This document shows positions 34,619 to 44,890 of a DNA stretch of 64,000 nt, piece by piece. Location: the NCBI GenBank assembly GCA_009809945.1, contig WTPW01001146.1, positions 127,807 through 191,806 on the forward strand, read 5' to 3'. The DNA is from Gigaspora margarita (taxonomy: Eukaryota; Glomeromycota; Glomeromycetes; Diversisporales; Gigasporaceae). How positions within the stretch are numbered: position 1 is the stretch's first letter; every line of letters begins with the position of its first letter. The notes beneath the pieces are model-generated. The model ran no database searches. It saw only the letters and a program-made list of their open reading frames with translations, and was not told where the DNA came from. Both the position numbers and the translations under genes were made by a program.

Positions 34619-35625
34619 GTTTTTGCTTATTTATTTTCTCATTTGATACTTTTTGTTTTTGTTTTTTTTTAAATTTTTTTTATTAATTTATTTTATTCTT
34701 GTACTTTGCGAAAACACGATTTTTTAGAGAAATGATTTAGTTAGGTGCAAGCTTTCACAAGTTTTCACAAGTTAATCTAGCACTTTACAAAACACAACTA
34801 GGTTTTGACAATTTTTGAATTTGAACTCTTACTTTAAAGAAATAAAGATTTGGGGCTTCATTTATTTTTTTTATTAAGTTTGCTTACATATTTTGTTTTT
34901 TAGTTTTTTTTTTTTACTTATTTTTTTACTTTTATTTTATTTTATTTATTTCTGACTTTCTTCAAAACTTTGCAAGAAACAACCTAACTTTTTTAGCACT
35001 TTACAAGAATACCAACTCTAACTTCTCTGCCATTTTGCAAGAACATACTAGATTCTCTAAGAATTTGCAAAAACTTTTACACTTCTGAAAAATAGTTTTT
35101 TTTTTACTTCTTTACTATTTAGAAAATAGTAAATATAAGTTAAAAGAAATAATAGCTAACTGCAGGATAAAGAAAATAAGTGTGTAGAGATAGTATTATG
35201 TGACGAAGTATGAAAGTAGTTTAAAATATTACTATTTTTTCATTTTTATTTTTTTTGTTATTTTTTTTACTTTTCTACTATTTTTATGAAGTAGTGAATA
35301 TAAGTGAATATAATAGTTAAAACAAAGAAGAGAAATAATAGCTAACTGCAGAGTGAGGAAAATAAGTATTTAGAGCTAGTATTATAAGATGAAGTAAGAA
35401 AATAGTTTAAAATATTACTATTTTTTTATTTTTATTTTTATTATAGTTTCAGTTTTTTTGGTTTTATTTTTTTTTGTTGTAAAGAATGTATAATAATATA
35501 AATAAATAAAATATATTTAATTTAAAATATAATATATAATAATAATAATAAATAAATAAAATATAAAATTTTATATTAAATTGCAAAACCTTGCAAAAAC
35601 ATGTGAAAACATATAAAACATTTAA
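34619..35625 (+). mobile_element. family A element, right half of the split copy (A4)
   Basis: Continues the family order from 7829: T-rich spacers, TTTAGTTAGGTGCAAG, GCACTTTACAA words, AATAAAGATTTGGGGCTTCA, then ATAGCTAACTGCAGG...AAAATAAGTGTGTAGAG and an AATAATAATA tail. The GCTAACTGCAG to TTAAAATATTAC block is tandemly duplicated (35150-35240, 35340-35425). The segment 35625-35815 is AT-rich with nothing recognised. Confidence 0.7.
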
Positions 35626-35814
35626 AAATAAATATACAGTATAATAGTATTGATTAGAATTATTATTTGTGATTTTTAATCTGTAACTATCAATTATTAT
35701 CAATTATTATTGATTACTATCTTAATTGTTAGTTCTAGTCAAAGAGATTTTAATCAATTACTATTCAATAACTGATAAAAATTGATAGTAATTCCCATAT
35801 AAATTTTGGTGATA

Positions 35815-36285
35815 AAATTGCTTGGTAAAATTAGTTGTATGTTCTTGCAAAGTATTGGAAGGCTGAGTTAGTTTGCACAAAGTATCAAAAAGTTATTAGA
35901 TTTCTTGCAAAGTGTTAAAAAGTTAGATTGGTGTTTTTTGTAGAAATAAAATAAAAAAAATTAAATATAATAAATAAAAAAAAAATTGAAAAAACAAAAC
36001 AAAATAAAAAAACAAAACCAAAAAAAAACAAATCAAAAATAAAAAAACAATGTAAAATGATAGAAGATCTAAATTTAAACAAAAAAAAAATAAATAAAGA
36101 TCTAATTTGATCTTGTACTATAATTATTAAAACATTTCAAACCATTTTGAAAATATTAGCCAAATGCATACTTGATATGATTCAGGCTACTGATCTACTA
36201 ATTCAGCTTGGTTCTTAGTTCTAAAATATTTTGAAAAATTCAAAATATTTCAAAAATATTAGACCTAAAATATTTTGAAATATAT
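35815..36285 (-). mobile_element. family A element, reverse partial copy (A5)
   Basis: TTCTTGCAAAGTATTGGAAG, an A-rich spacer, GATCTAATTTGATCTTGTAC, a TGATTCAGGCTACTGATC block, CAGCTTGGTTCTTAG and ATATTTTGAAAA runs follow the family order in reverse. CpG is nearly absent, so this is an old copy. Confidence 0.65.
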
Positions 36286-36489
36286 TTTACTTATCTTGTA
36301 GTGCACAAGGTCTTTTAAAATATTTTGAATATATAAATTTGCAAAAATTAGAAAAATACAAAAATTGAAAAAATGCAAAAATTAGAATAAATAGTATAAA
36401 ATAGCTTTTTTTTAAGATTTTTTTATATTTTATACTATATATATTTATAGTATATACCAGATTATATATCAAATAGGCTTAATAAATTT

Positions 36490-37410
36490 TTTATCTTTTT
36501 TTTATATTAAGATAAATAAGAATATCATGGCGCACTATCATATCTTATGATCTACTGATCAGAATCATATGATTTTAGTACCAATCGATTCATTTCAGTG
36601 AGATAAATTAATTAGTACCAAAATCATCGAATTCTGATTAGTGTATCACAAGATATTATGATTATAGTAATATTTTAAAGTAGATATAGATATTATGGCA
36701 ATAGAAATGTTGCAGTGCATAGCAATATTTTGTGAACTATCAATCAGAATTGTGTAATTTTAGCACCATTTGATTTGGCTCATTGAGATGATTGAATGGT
36801 ACCAAAATCATGTAATTTTGACTAATACTTCTCAATATATTATAATTTAACCAAAATAAGCTATGCAAACCAAAATTTAAAATTAATATGAAATTATAAA
36901 TAACTTCTGATATACTAGTCCGTTTTTAATAATTTTATTACCAAAATGACCACCTTGATGAGGCGATTCTAACAAGCCTAAAATTGCTAAAATCTGATTA
37001 CAAGATCACAGAATCATTAAAGTTTTATTATTATTTTAATAAAAATAGATTAGTTTAACTAACTAATTTTAATCAAAAACAATACAAAAAACTTAGCAAT
37101 CCTGTGATTGCATGATTGGATTTTAGCAATTCTAGGCTTGTTGAAATCATCTCTTCAAGGCAGTCATTTTGGTGATAAAATTATAAAAATTGGACTAGTC
37201 TATTAGAAGTTATTCATAATTTCATGTTAATTTTAAAATTTGTCTTGTACAGCTTATTTTGGTTAAATTATGGTATATCAAAAAGTATTAGCCAAAATTA
37301 TATAATTTTGGCACTATTCGATTCGTCTCAATGAAACAAATCAAATGGTAACAAAATTGTTCAATTCTGATCAATAGATCTCAATAGATCATGAAAAATA
37401 GTATACGCAA
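36490..37410. repeat. cluster of hairpins including a foldback unit at 36890-37235
   Basis: Small hairpins with GATTTTAGTACCAATCGATT / GTACCAAAATCATCGAATTC arms at about 36560-36650, 36745-36825, 37295-37375 (and 38705-38795 beyond the gap) surround a degraded unit of the ACTACCAAAATGATC family with arms ATAACTTCTGATATACTAGT, AATTTTATTACCAAAATGA, GATTACAAGATC. Arms of the whole block suggest one larger nested palindrome. Confidence 0.6.
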
Positions 37411-37418
37411 TATAAAGG

Positions 37419-37568
37419 GAGTGACAAAAATCAGGTGATTTTTAGAAGAGGAAAGGGGTAAAAAATGTTGAAATTATATATAGGAACCTGATCAAATTTA
37501 TATTAAGAAGAAAGGAAGAGGAGTAGACCTCTAATAAAAAATAATCAGGTGATTAATGACACAGCCCT
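37419..37568 (+). mobile_element. MITE with AATCACCTGATT termini (second copy)
   Basis: AGGGAGTGACAAAAATCAGG at the left, GATTAATGACACAGCCCT at the right; the interior AATTATATATAGGAACCTGA matches 6016-6172 in reverse. About 150 bp, non-coding, with no clear duplication. Confidence 0.7.
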
Positions 37569-37617
37569 AATTTGTTATAATTTATCATTTTTAATTTGTA
37601 TATTGTAATTAATAACA

Positions 37618-38692
37618 GTCATAGGACATGTCCCCTTAAAATTGGTTTAAAATAAATTTATAATAAAAATTATAAAAAAANNNNNNNNNNNNNNNNNNNN
37701 NNNNNNNNNNNNNNNNNNNNNNNNNNNNNNNNNNNNNNNNNNNNNNNNNNNNNNNNNNNNNNNNNNNNNNNNNNNNNNNNNNNNNNNNNNNNNNNNNNNN
37801 NNNNNNNNNNNNNNNNNNNNNNNNNNNNNNNNNNNNNNNNNNNNNNNNNNNNNNNNNNNNNNNNNNNNNNNNNNNNNNNNNNNNNNNNNNNNNNNNNNNN
37901 NNNNNNNNNNNNNNNNNNNNNNNNNNNNNNNNNNNNNNNNNNNNNNNNNNNNNNNNNNNNNNNNNNNNNNNNNNNNNNNNNNNNNNNNNNNNNNNNNNNN
38001 NNNNNNNNNNNNNNNNNNNNNNNNNNNNNNNNNNNNNNNNNNNNNNNNNNNNNNNNNNNNNNNNNNNNNNNNNNNNNNNNNNNNNNNNNNNNNNNNNNNN
38101 NNNNNNNNNNNNNNNNNNNNNNNNNNNNNNNNNNNNNNNNNNNNNNNNNNNNNNNNNNNNNNNNNNNNNNNNNNNNNNNNNNNNNNNNNNNNNNNNNNNN
38201 NNNNNNNNNNNNNNNNNNNNNNNNNNNNNNNNNNNNNNNNNNNNNNNNNNNNNNNNNNNNNNNNNNNNNNNNNNNNNNNNNNNNNNNNNNNNNNNNNNNN
38301 NNNNNNNNNNNNNNNNNNNNNNNNNNNNNNNNNNNNNNNNNNNNNNNNNNNNNNNNNNNNNNNNNNNNNNNNNNNNNNNNNNNNNNNNNNNNNNNNNNNN
38401 NNNNNNNNNNNNNNNNNNNNNNNNNNNNNNNNNNNNNNNNNNNNNNNNNNNNNNNNNNNNNNNNNNNNNNNNNNNNNNNNNNNNNNNNNNNNNNNNNNNN
38501 NNNNNNNNNNNNNNNNNNNNNNNNNNNNNNNNNNNNNNNNNNNNNNNNNNNNNNNNNNNNNNNNNNNNNNNNNNNNNNNNNNNNNNNNNNNNNNNNNNNN
38601 NNNNNNNNNNNNNNNNNNNNNNNNNNNNNNNNNNNNTTTTTTTATAATTTTTATTATAAATTTATTTCTAGGGGACATGTCCTATGACTGAT
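37618..38692. mobile_element. inverted-repeat element with an assembly gap in its centre
   Basis: CAGTCATAGGACATGTCCCC at about 37617-37636 and its complement GGGGACATGTCCTATGACTG at about 38672-38691. The arms continue as AAATAAATTTATAATAAAAA on both sides up to a run of N (37681-38636). The outer ends plus TA nearby suggest a Tc1/mariner-like or foldback element. The N-run length may be arbitrary. Any frame across it is an artefact. Confidence 0.7.
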
Positions 38693-38887
38693 AATATCTT
38701 ATAATCTAGTAATTAGAATTGAATGATTTTGATACTATTCAATTCATTTTGATAAGATGATTCAAATGGTACCAAAATTATTCAATTCTGATTAATATAT
38801 CATATATTATTAGCTAAAATACTTAACTGTGCCATAATACCCATATCTATCTTAGTAACTCTTTATATACTAAATTTTTATTAGAAT

Positions 38888-39188
38888 AGAACCCCAGACA
38901 TCTAGTACAGAGGTTATACTTAATTTTTTTAGCCAAAATCCCTGAAATTTGAAAAGCAAAAAAACAGTTTTTGGCAATTATCTTGGTATCTAGTGGTCCA
39001 ATTTGAATAAACTTTTTTTAAAAAATGAAGCCCTTAGTGAGGCACATCTAACAAAAAAAAACTTTATTCAATTTTGATCACTAGATCAAAAATTATTTAA
39101 TCAAATATATTTTGTTGTTTTCAACAAATTGTGCTAAAATTAGCCAAAATCCAGTTATATGACCTATATGAGAGATGTCTGGGGCCCT
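38888..39188. mobile_element. hAT-D MITE, complete
   Basis: Ends AGAACCCCAGACATCTAGTA and inverted AGGGCCCCAGACATCTCTCA, with 8-bp duplications ATTAGAAT (38880-38887) and ATTAGAGT (39189-39196). The interior is close to 4158-4452 in reverse (TTTGAAAAGCAAAAAAACAG, GAAGCCCTTAGTGAGGC). 301 bp. Confidence 0.85.
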
Positions 39189-39284
39189 ATTAGAGTTTGG
39201 TTTAGAAAAAAAAATTTTATATTTCCAACTTTCTCTATACTGAACAAAATCTCTTGGGATGGTCTATTTAGATAAGAGCGAGGT

Positions 39285-39670
39285 GACTGTACATAAGAAA
39301 ATTGTAAATTATATAAAAATTTAGCATAAAACTACATATTCTTACAGTTTGTAAAAAAAGCATAAACTTATATAAAATTTTTACATAAATTTACAATTTT
39401 TTTACGCATCATAAGAAAATTTTACATATGTTTACGATTTTTTTATACACTATAAGAAAAATTGTAAATTTATATAAAAATTTTATATATATTTACGATT
39501 TTTTTACACACTATAAGAAAATTATAAATTTACATAAAATTTTTATGTAAAGTTATGTTTTATTATACACCATAAGACTTATAAAGTTTTATACTAAATT
39601 TTATATAAGTTTACAATTTTCTTACATACTGTAAAAACATATGAAAGTTTACATATATATATTTTTGCTA
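39285..39670. repeat. palindromic minisatellite (~55-75 bp units)
   Basis: About six diverged units of ATAAGAAAATTGTAAATTTA, TATAAAAATTTTTATATA and GTTTACGATTTTTTTACACA, each itself partly self-complementary. The array can fold as many small hairpins or one long one. Non-coding. Confidence 0.75.
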
Positions 39671-39840
39671 ATGTAGCTCATATATATTTATAATATATAT
39701 AAGGTAGAAAAGAGTAATTTGGTGAAATTAACATAACTAATATAAAACTTTTTATTTTAATATTAAAAAATTTTTTATTTTTTGTATTAAACTTTATATA
39801 TGATTTAGAATTATTTTATAAAAAAATTAGTAATATAATA

Positions 39841-40831
39841 TGGTCCAGTGCAAAAATGTAGATACACCAATATAATAAAAATTTTTTTCTAAAATTTAAT
39901 ATAAATGTTTAAATAGCTTAATTTATATATATGTTTTAGGATTTATTTAAATATAAATTTTATTAAAAAATTTTATTTCTATAGAAACTTTTATTAATGA
40001 CTTATTTTTTCAATTTGAAAAATGCAAAAATATAAATATATTAAAACTAAAAAATTAATTTATCTATATATAAAAATTTTTAATTTTTAATTATCTATTT
40101 ATAATTTTTATACTAAATAAAGCAAGTTCTAAGCTATCTTTTAATATAAAATTTATTATCTTTATATATAGATTTTGTTGTGTAATAACTTTTTAAAATT
40201 TAGTATTTTTTTTAAAAAAAAGTGAAAAATACCTTTTAAAAATAAATATTTTTTGTTACTAATTTGCAACTTTATAAGTTTAAATTGTACAAGTGTATTG
40301 GTATATATATGCTAAATATATAGTCAAAATTTCAGCTTAATTGAATTAGTAGTTGTTAAAATATAATTTTTCAAATATTTTACAATATTTAACAATAATT
40401 ACTATATATAAAATTACTATACAGTATATAGTAATATATATAACTATATCAAAATAAATTGGTTTTTAATTTATATTTTAACAACTAATGATCCAATTAA
40501 GATAAAATTTTAATTGTATATTTAGCATATGCATGGCAAGGCAATTGCATAGTACAAGCTTCTAAAGTTGCATATTGGTGGCGAAAATAATTTTTTTTAA
40601 AAAAAAATTTATTTTATTTTATTTTTTTTTAAAAAAAATAAGATTTTTTAAAAAATCTATAATAAAATAAATTTATTATAAAATGACAATAAAACTTAAA
40701 TCAAAATGTAGCTTAGGTCTTTCTTTATTTGAAATAAAAAAATTATAAATAAATAGTTAAAATTGAAAAACTTTTATATGTAGAGAAAATAACGTTTAGT
40801 TTTTGTATATCTACATTTTCGCACCGGACCA
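39841..40831. mobile_element. TA-flanked TIR/foldback element, 991 bp
   Basis: Ends TGGTCCAGTGCAAAAATGTA and inverted TGGTCCGGTGCGAAAATGTA, bordered by TA (39839-39840, 40832-40833). Much of the interior is a second inverted repeat (ATATATGCTAAATATATAGT, TAGTAGTTGTTAAAATATAA versus complement at 40480-40530). TIR differences are CpG versus TpG/CpA. Non-coding. Confidence 0.8.
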
Positions 40832-40872
40832 TATAAAAGAATGATTATTTAATATCTAATGCCATTTCTTAT

Positions 40873-41244
40873 TTATCTAGTAGGACAATCGGTATCCCCA
40901 CAACAGAATCCTACAACTAAATGCTTTGCATCAAAAGTACAAAGTAAGCCTTCCCACATGCTTGGGTATGACGACAAGTATCTCCTTGTTTTCGTTTATC
41001 AGAACTATGACATTCGTTTGCACCTTGATCTAACCGACGACAAATCTCAGTTTCACATTGAGTATCATCAGTGCAAGATTGTCCTAAAGCGTTACATTTA
41101 CCACCTTCAATGTTTTTACAAGATGGTTCTTGTCCTGTATTACCCTCTTCTCTTAAGATTGATATTGACTGCACTGGCGAGGACGAGAAAGAGCATCCCG
41201 AAAAGCATGATCAAAAAAATCTTTTTTGCCTGGAATTTGGACAT
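40873..41244 (-). pseudogene. small secreted cysteine-rich protein, two compensating frameshifts
   Basis: ATG at 41244 starts MSKFQAKKIFLIMLFGMLFL followed by VLASA, a good eukaryotic signal peptide. The middle (41165-40965) is read in another frame and is Cys-rich: SCKNIEGGKCNALGQSC, DDTQCETEICRRL, GDTCRHTQAC. The last part returns to the first frame: WEGLLCTFDAKHLVVGFCCG, DTDCPTR-stop at 40873. Total length is 124 codons, so one indel in CTTAAGAGAAGAGGG (about 41155) and one at GCATGTGGGAAG (about 40960) cancel. About a dozen Cys suggest a disulfide-rich extracellular protein or effector. The opposite-strand frame is its shadow. Either two mutations or two sequence errors; family not recognised. 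Confidence 0.65.
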
Positions 41245-41525
41245 TTTGTTCTTTGAAGATAAAGTGAAAAGTAATTTTGGTTTATTTATTTATGAAATTA
41301 TTGCTATTAAAGAGTACGATTATGAGAGTGAGTTGATTACTACCGTATTTTTATATCTTCCTAAACATCCTATATCTGACAGTAATAATTGCGTTATTTT
41401 GACCAAAAAAGGATCGTGATGTTACAATCGGGGGAGAGCTTCATAAGGCATCCACTTATTTGTGATTACGCAATATCTTGTTATTTAATATGAGTGCGCG
41501 GGTAATATAAACCTCTAAAAAGGCA

Positions 41526-41636
41526 ATGGCCAATCATAGAACACAAATTTTGAGCATTCTGGATCAGCACGACATAGAGTCCGACACGTATGAAAGAAGA
41601 AAAAAAGAAAAGAAAGCGAAAATACTCAAAAACTAG
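41526..41636 (+). CDS. possible 36-residue basic small protein
   Basis: ATG at 41526 in a GGCAATGGCC context gives MANHRTQILSILDQHDIESD followed by a Lys/Arg-rich end and TAG. It is divergent to the Cys-rich gene, starting ~280 bp upstream of its ATG. Composition (amphipathic start, K/R-rich tail) is more protein-like than random AT-rich DNA. It could be a first exon or chance. 41637-41955 holds nothing else recognised. Confidence 0.3.
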   Translation: MANHRTQILSILDQHDIESDTYERRKKEKKAKILKN

Positions 41637-41958
41637 TGTTTAAATCGACCGTAGCTCAACCCCAATGTCATAATCCTAAACTTCTATTTTTATGCATTTA
41701 GTTGTTTACAAACTTCGATTCCTTTTTTGGCTTGTATTGCCCGCACAAATAAGTAAAATGGCTTCGCGCACCAATTTAGCTTCGATTTGTGATTAAGGTC
41801 AAATAATTTAAATCGATAAACTAACACATATAATTACAGGTTAGGTTCTTCTTTATTAAAATAAATCAATACATTGGATATAAACTACCCTTATATGTCT
41901 TTAATTCTTATGGTTTAATCACTCACTGATGGTTTTAATTCCGCTCTGAGGGTTTTAA

Positions 41959-42169
41959 CCCAATGTTGTCATTTGGACTATGTCCAATAAAAATTTTATT
42001 TGGACTTGGACAAATATGAATATAGACTAATCCAAATAGTGTTCATGCCCATATCTTCTTTTGCTGAATTTTTCGGGATATTTCGGACCTTTACCCTAAT
42101 TTTGGCTTGGAATATTTACTAAGTCCAAATAAAATTTTTATTGGACATAGTCCAAATGACAACATTGGG
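41959..42169. mobile_element. TIR MITE, ~211 bp
   Basis: Perfect ~48-bp terminal inverted repeats: CCCAATGTTGTCATTTGGAC at the left end and its complement at the right, continuing TATGTCCAATAAAAATTTTA. Repeated TTGGACATAGTCCAA words. No clean target duplication found in the flanks (GGTTTTAA, TGTTTCGA). Confidence 0.8.
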
Positions 42170-42182
42170 TGTTTCGATCTTA

Positions 42183-42838
42183 TTCTTTAAGGGCCATCCG
42201 GATTAAATTCGGATCCTACTTTGTGTATCCGGATGATAATCCGAACCTGGATAATCCGATCCAATTATTGAATCCGGATTTTATATGAGCACAAAGTGTC
42301 ATCATTTTACTCAAATTTGGCTACAAATGCTAATAAGAAGCTATTTTATAGTTTATTTCAAATATCTAACAAAATGAGATGCCAATTTCGAATTTAATAA
42401 ACTAACAAGAAACGTGTCAGACAAATGCAGTGAGCTATGCGAAATATAATTAATTTTTGTGTATTAAGATCGAATTTAGTGTAGGAAGTTCTATAGCAAA
42501 TTAATGTAAGTTTTTTTTTTAGTTATTACCGTAAACTGCCGTATAAAAGACCCGGGTCTCTTACACCTCACCAATATTAAAACCTAATATTATACCCCGG
42601 GTCTAATACACGGTGGAGAGTTTGTACCATTAGAAGGAAAATTTTAAATAGCATGCATATTTTTCATTCATAGTGGGCAGCCTAGATGTTTAAAAAAACC
42701 GCATTTGGTTATTGTAGATTTTGAGATTCACACCCGGGTCTAGTACATAGGGGTCTGATATCTGAGGGGGTCTTGTATACAGCAGTTTACGGTACTAGTG
42801 ATTTGACCCGGGTGGGTATCACCCGGTGTCATATATAT
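42183..42838. mobile_element. ATCCGGATT element, copy 1 (interrupted)
   Basis: TTCTTTAAGGGCCATCCGGA through AACGTGTCAGACAAATGCAG to GTGATTTGACCCGGGTGGGT matches 51190-51600 over about 350 bp with few changes. The match is interrupted by the MITE 42529-42792, absent in the second copy. Many ATCCGGAT/ATCCGAAT words at the left suggest transposase-binding repeats. Non-coding. Confidence 0.75.
42529..42792. mobile_element. TA-flanked MITE with an empty site in the sister copy
   Basis: Ends CCGTAAACTGCCGTATAAAA and inverted CCGTAAACTGCTGTATACAA, bordered by TA (42527-42528, 42793-42794). Internal ACCCGGGTCT words occur three times. The sister repeat at 51545-51560 reads straight across the insertion point. 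264 bp. Confidence 0.9.
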
Positions 42839-43661
42839 CAGTGATGGTAAATGACCTGAAATGACCCAAATGACCCAAATGACAAATGACTAGTCATTGG
42901 GTCATTTCGAGGCTCAAATGACCTAGAAGGTCATTTAACATATGTTAGTTAATATTCTAATGCTCTTTAGCCAATCAGAATTGGCGCCAAACAAAATTAA
43001 AACATAATCAATAATTGTAGCTATAAGTCAATTAATATTTATGTCTTAAGTAAAGTTGTTGAAATAATAAATTGCATATTTCGAACACCTTACTTAAGAC
43101 ATAAATATTAATTGACTTAGTAAAATTTGGGACTTTAATCTATAGTTAGGATTATCGATAAGGAAAGTAATAAAGTATGATAACTTTTATACGAACAATT
43201 CGACCAATAAAATTATTTTATATGCCAATGAACTAAATGAAATCAATAACCAAAATGATCTTGTCATGATTTAACAGCTTGGAGTTATTTAAATTTCGAT
43301 CAAGCGATCGAGTTATTTACCATTCCTAGGTGGGACCGGACATAAACTTTTATTGAGTTTGGACCCGAGTCTACAAATACCTAGCCCAACCCAGCTTACT
43401 TCGAAACCTATACGTATGCATTATTGTTATGCAGTTAAAGTTGATCAATCTATGTAAAAAAATATTAGATACAGGATACGATATCCTAATGACTAAATGA
43501 CCCTCAAATGACCTTGGTCATTTCTAAATGACCATGGTCATTTGGTCACGAGTCATTTCTAAATGACCCAAAATTGAGATGACCGTTAATGACCGGTCAT
43601 TTCAGGGTCATTTGAGGTCATTTGAAAAATTTGCAAATGACCAGGTCATTTATCATCACTG
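42839..43661. mobile_element. hAT-like element (CAGTGATGG ends, AAATGACC arrays)
   Basis: Ends CAGTGATGGTAAATGACC and inverted CAGTGATGATAAATGACC with 8-bp duplications ATATATAT (42831-42838, 43662-43669). Both subterminal regions are arrays of AAATGACC/GGTCATTT. The middle has an inverted repeat around TTAAGTAAAGTTGTTGAAAT. Same family as 49284-49424 and 57667-58277. Non-coding. Confidence 0.85.
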
Positions 43662-43949
43662 ATATATATTAGTGTTAGGGTTAGAATTATAGTTGATCTG
43701 TATGGTACAGGTTTTAAAAATCCGCCTATATACGTATATTATACCATACTGATATGCTATAATTTCGGTATAAAGATAAACCAATGGGGCGTAAAATACG
43801 TAAAATACCCGTATCCGTACTATACAATTCTGATAATTCATATCTGCTATAACCTCCTTTAGTATAGATAACTTTCATTTTTATTTTTGTATAATTCATT
43901 AAATGTTAGTCAAAATCTGATGACGTCCTTTTTTGTAAAATCTTCATAA

Positions 43950-44095
43950 CACGTTAACATGTTAGCACGTATGCGTGTTAAGGGTAAGAATTATGAAAAT
44001 TCTAGATAACACGTCAACGTGTTAGGCTTAGCAGTATCATTTTTAATAGCTAAATAGCACGTTAATGTGCTAGGTAACACGTTAACGTGTCGTCT
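43950..44095. promoter_or_regulatory. cluster of CACGTTAACGTG-type palindromes
   Basis: At least four self-complementary words: AACACGTTAACATGTTAGCA, AACACGTCAACGTGTT, AGCACGTTAATGTGCT and AACACGTTAACGTGT within 145 bp, ~800 bp upstream of the GT25 start. They could be binding sites of a dimeric regulator or remnants of a mobile element; I cannot decide. The rest of 43670-44880 shows no gene. Confidence 0.4.
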
Positions 44096-44890
44096 ATTAA
44101 ATCTAAATGTATATAAACGAATAAATTTGACTTCAAAAAAAAAGATATATGTAGATCGATTTTACTTAAGGAGAATAAAAGAAGTAAGCTTAGTTTAGTG
44201 CTGAAGAGACCTTGATTCGAGTAAATCAGAAACTTATCTTCCTAGTAACTATTAGAGTTAAATCGGTTAAACGCATACTCTCTCCCTCCTTAATAACAAA
44301 AAAAAAACCTACACTAATTTGCTATAGACTACCTACATTATATTCTATCATAATATTTTGATACACAAAAATTAATTATATCACTGCATTTGCCCGACGC
44401 GTTTCTTGTTCATATAAATTTTGATTTAGTTTGAGCATAATTTTAGTAATGATCACTTGTACTACCATATCTCTTAAGCTAATTCTTTGTATTTTATACA
44501 TGATATACATGATCTTCGAGTGGATGATATTAAAAAAATATACCAAATCTTAATCTGGCATACTGTTCTAAGAATACGAAACATTTAATTTAAGTGTTAT
44601 ATTGTAAATATATATCCTAATTTTGCTAATTATTTTAATTTTAATATTTGCAAAAAAATGTTATTCTATAGTCGATCGTTTATAATTGTTGCACGGATTA
44701 CAGATCATTTACATACGGAACCCACGGAACCCGAAGTGCTCGACTTTTATTAGCTAGAGATTGCATAAACTTGCATTTGCTTAGAATTATGGGCGCTTTT
44801 AAAAAAAAAAGCCTTCTTCCTCTTATGTCATCTTATTAAAATTTTAAAGAAATTAACGATAACACTTTTTTAAAATTTAATTTTTCAGCG

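Noticed and set aside
37647..38678. 343-codon open frame on the minus strand
   Set aside because: It is almost entirely the run of N (37681-38636); translation of N has no stops, so it is an artefact.
40859..41419. 186-codon + strand frame
   Set aside because: Antisense to the signal-peptide/Cys-rich gene; its own translation shows no domain, and the minus-strand Cys pattern and signal peptide are far more convincing.
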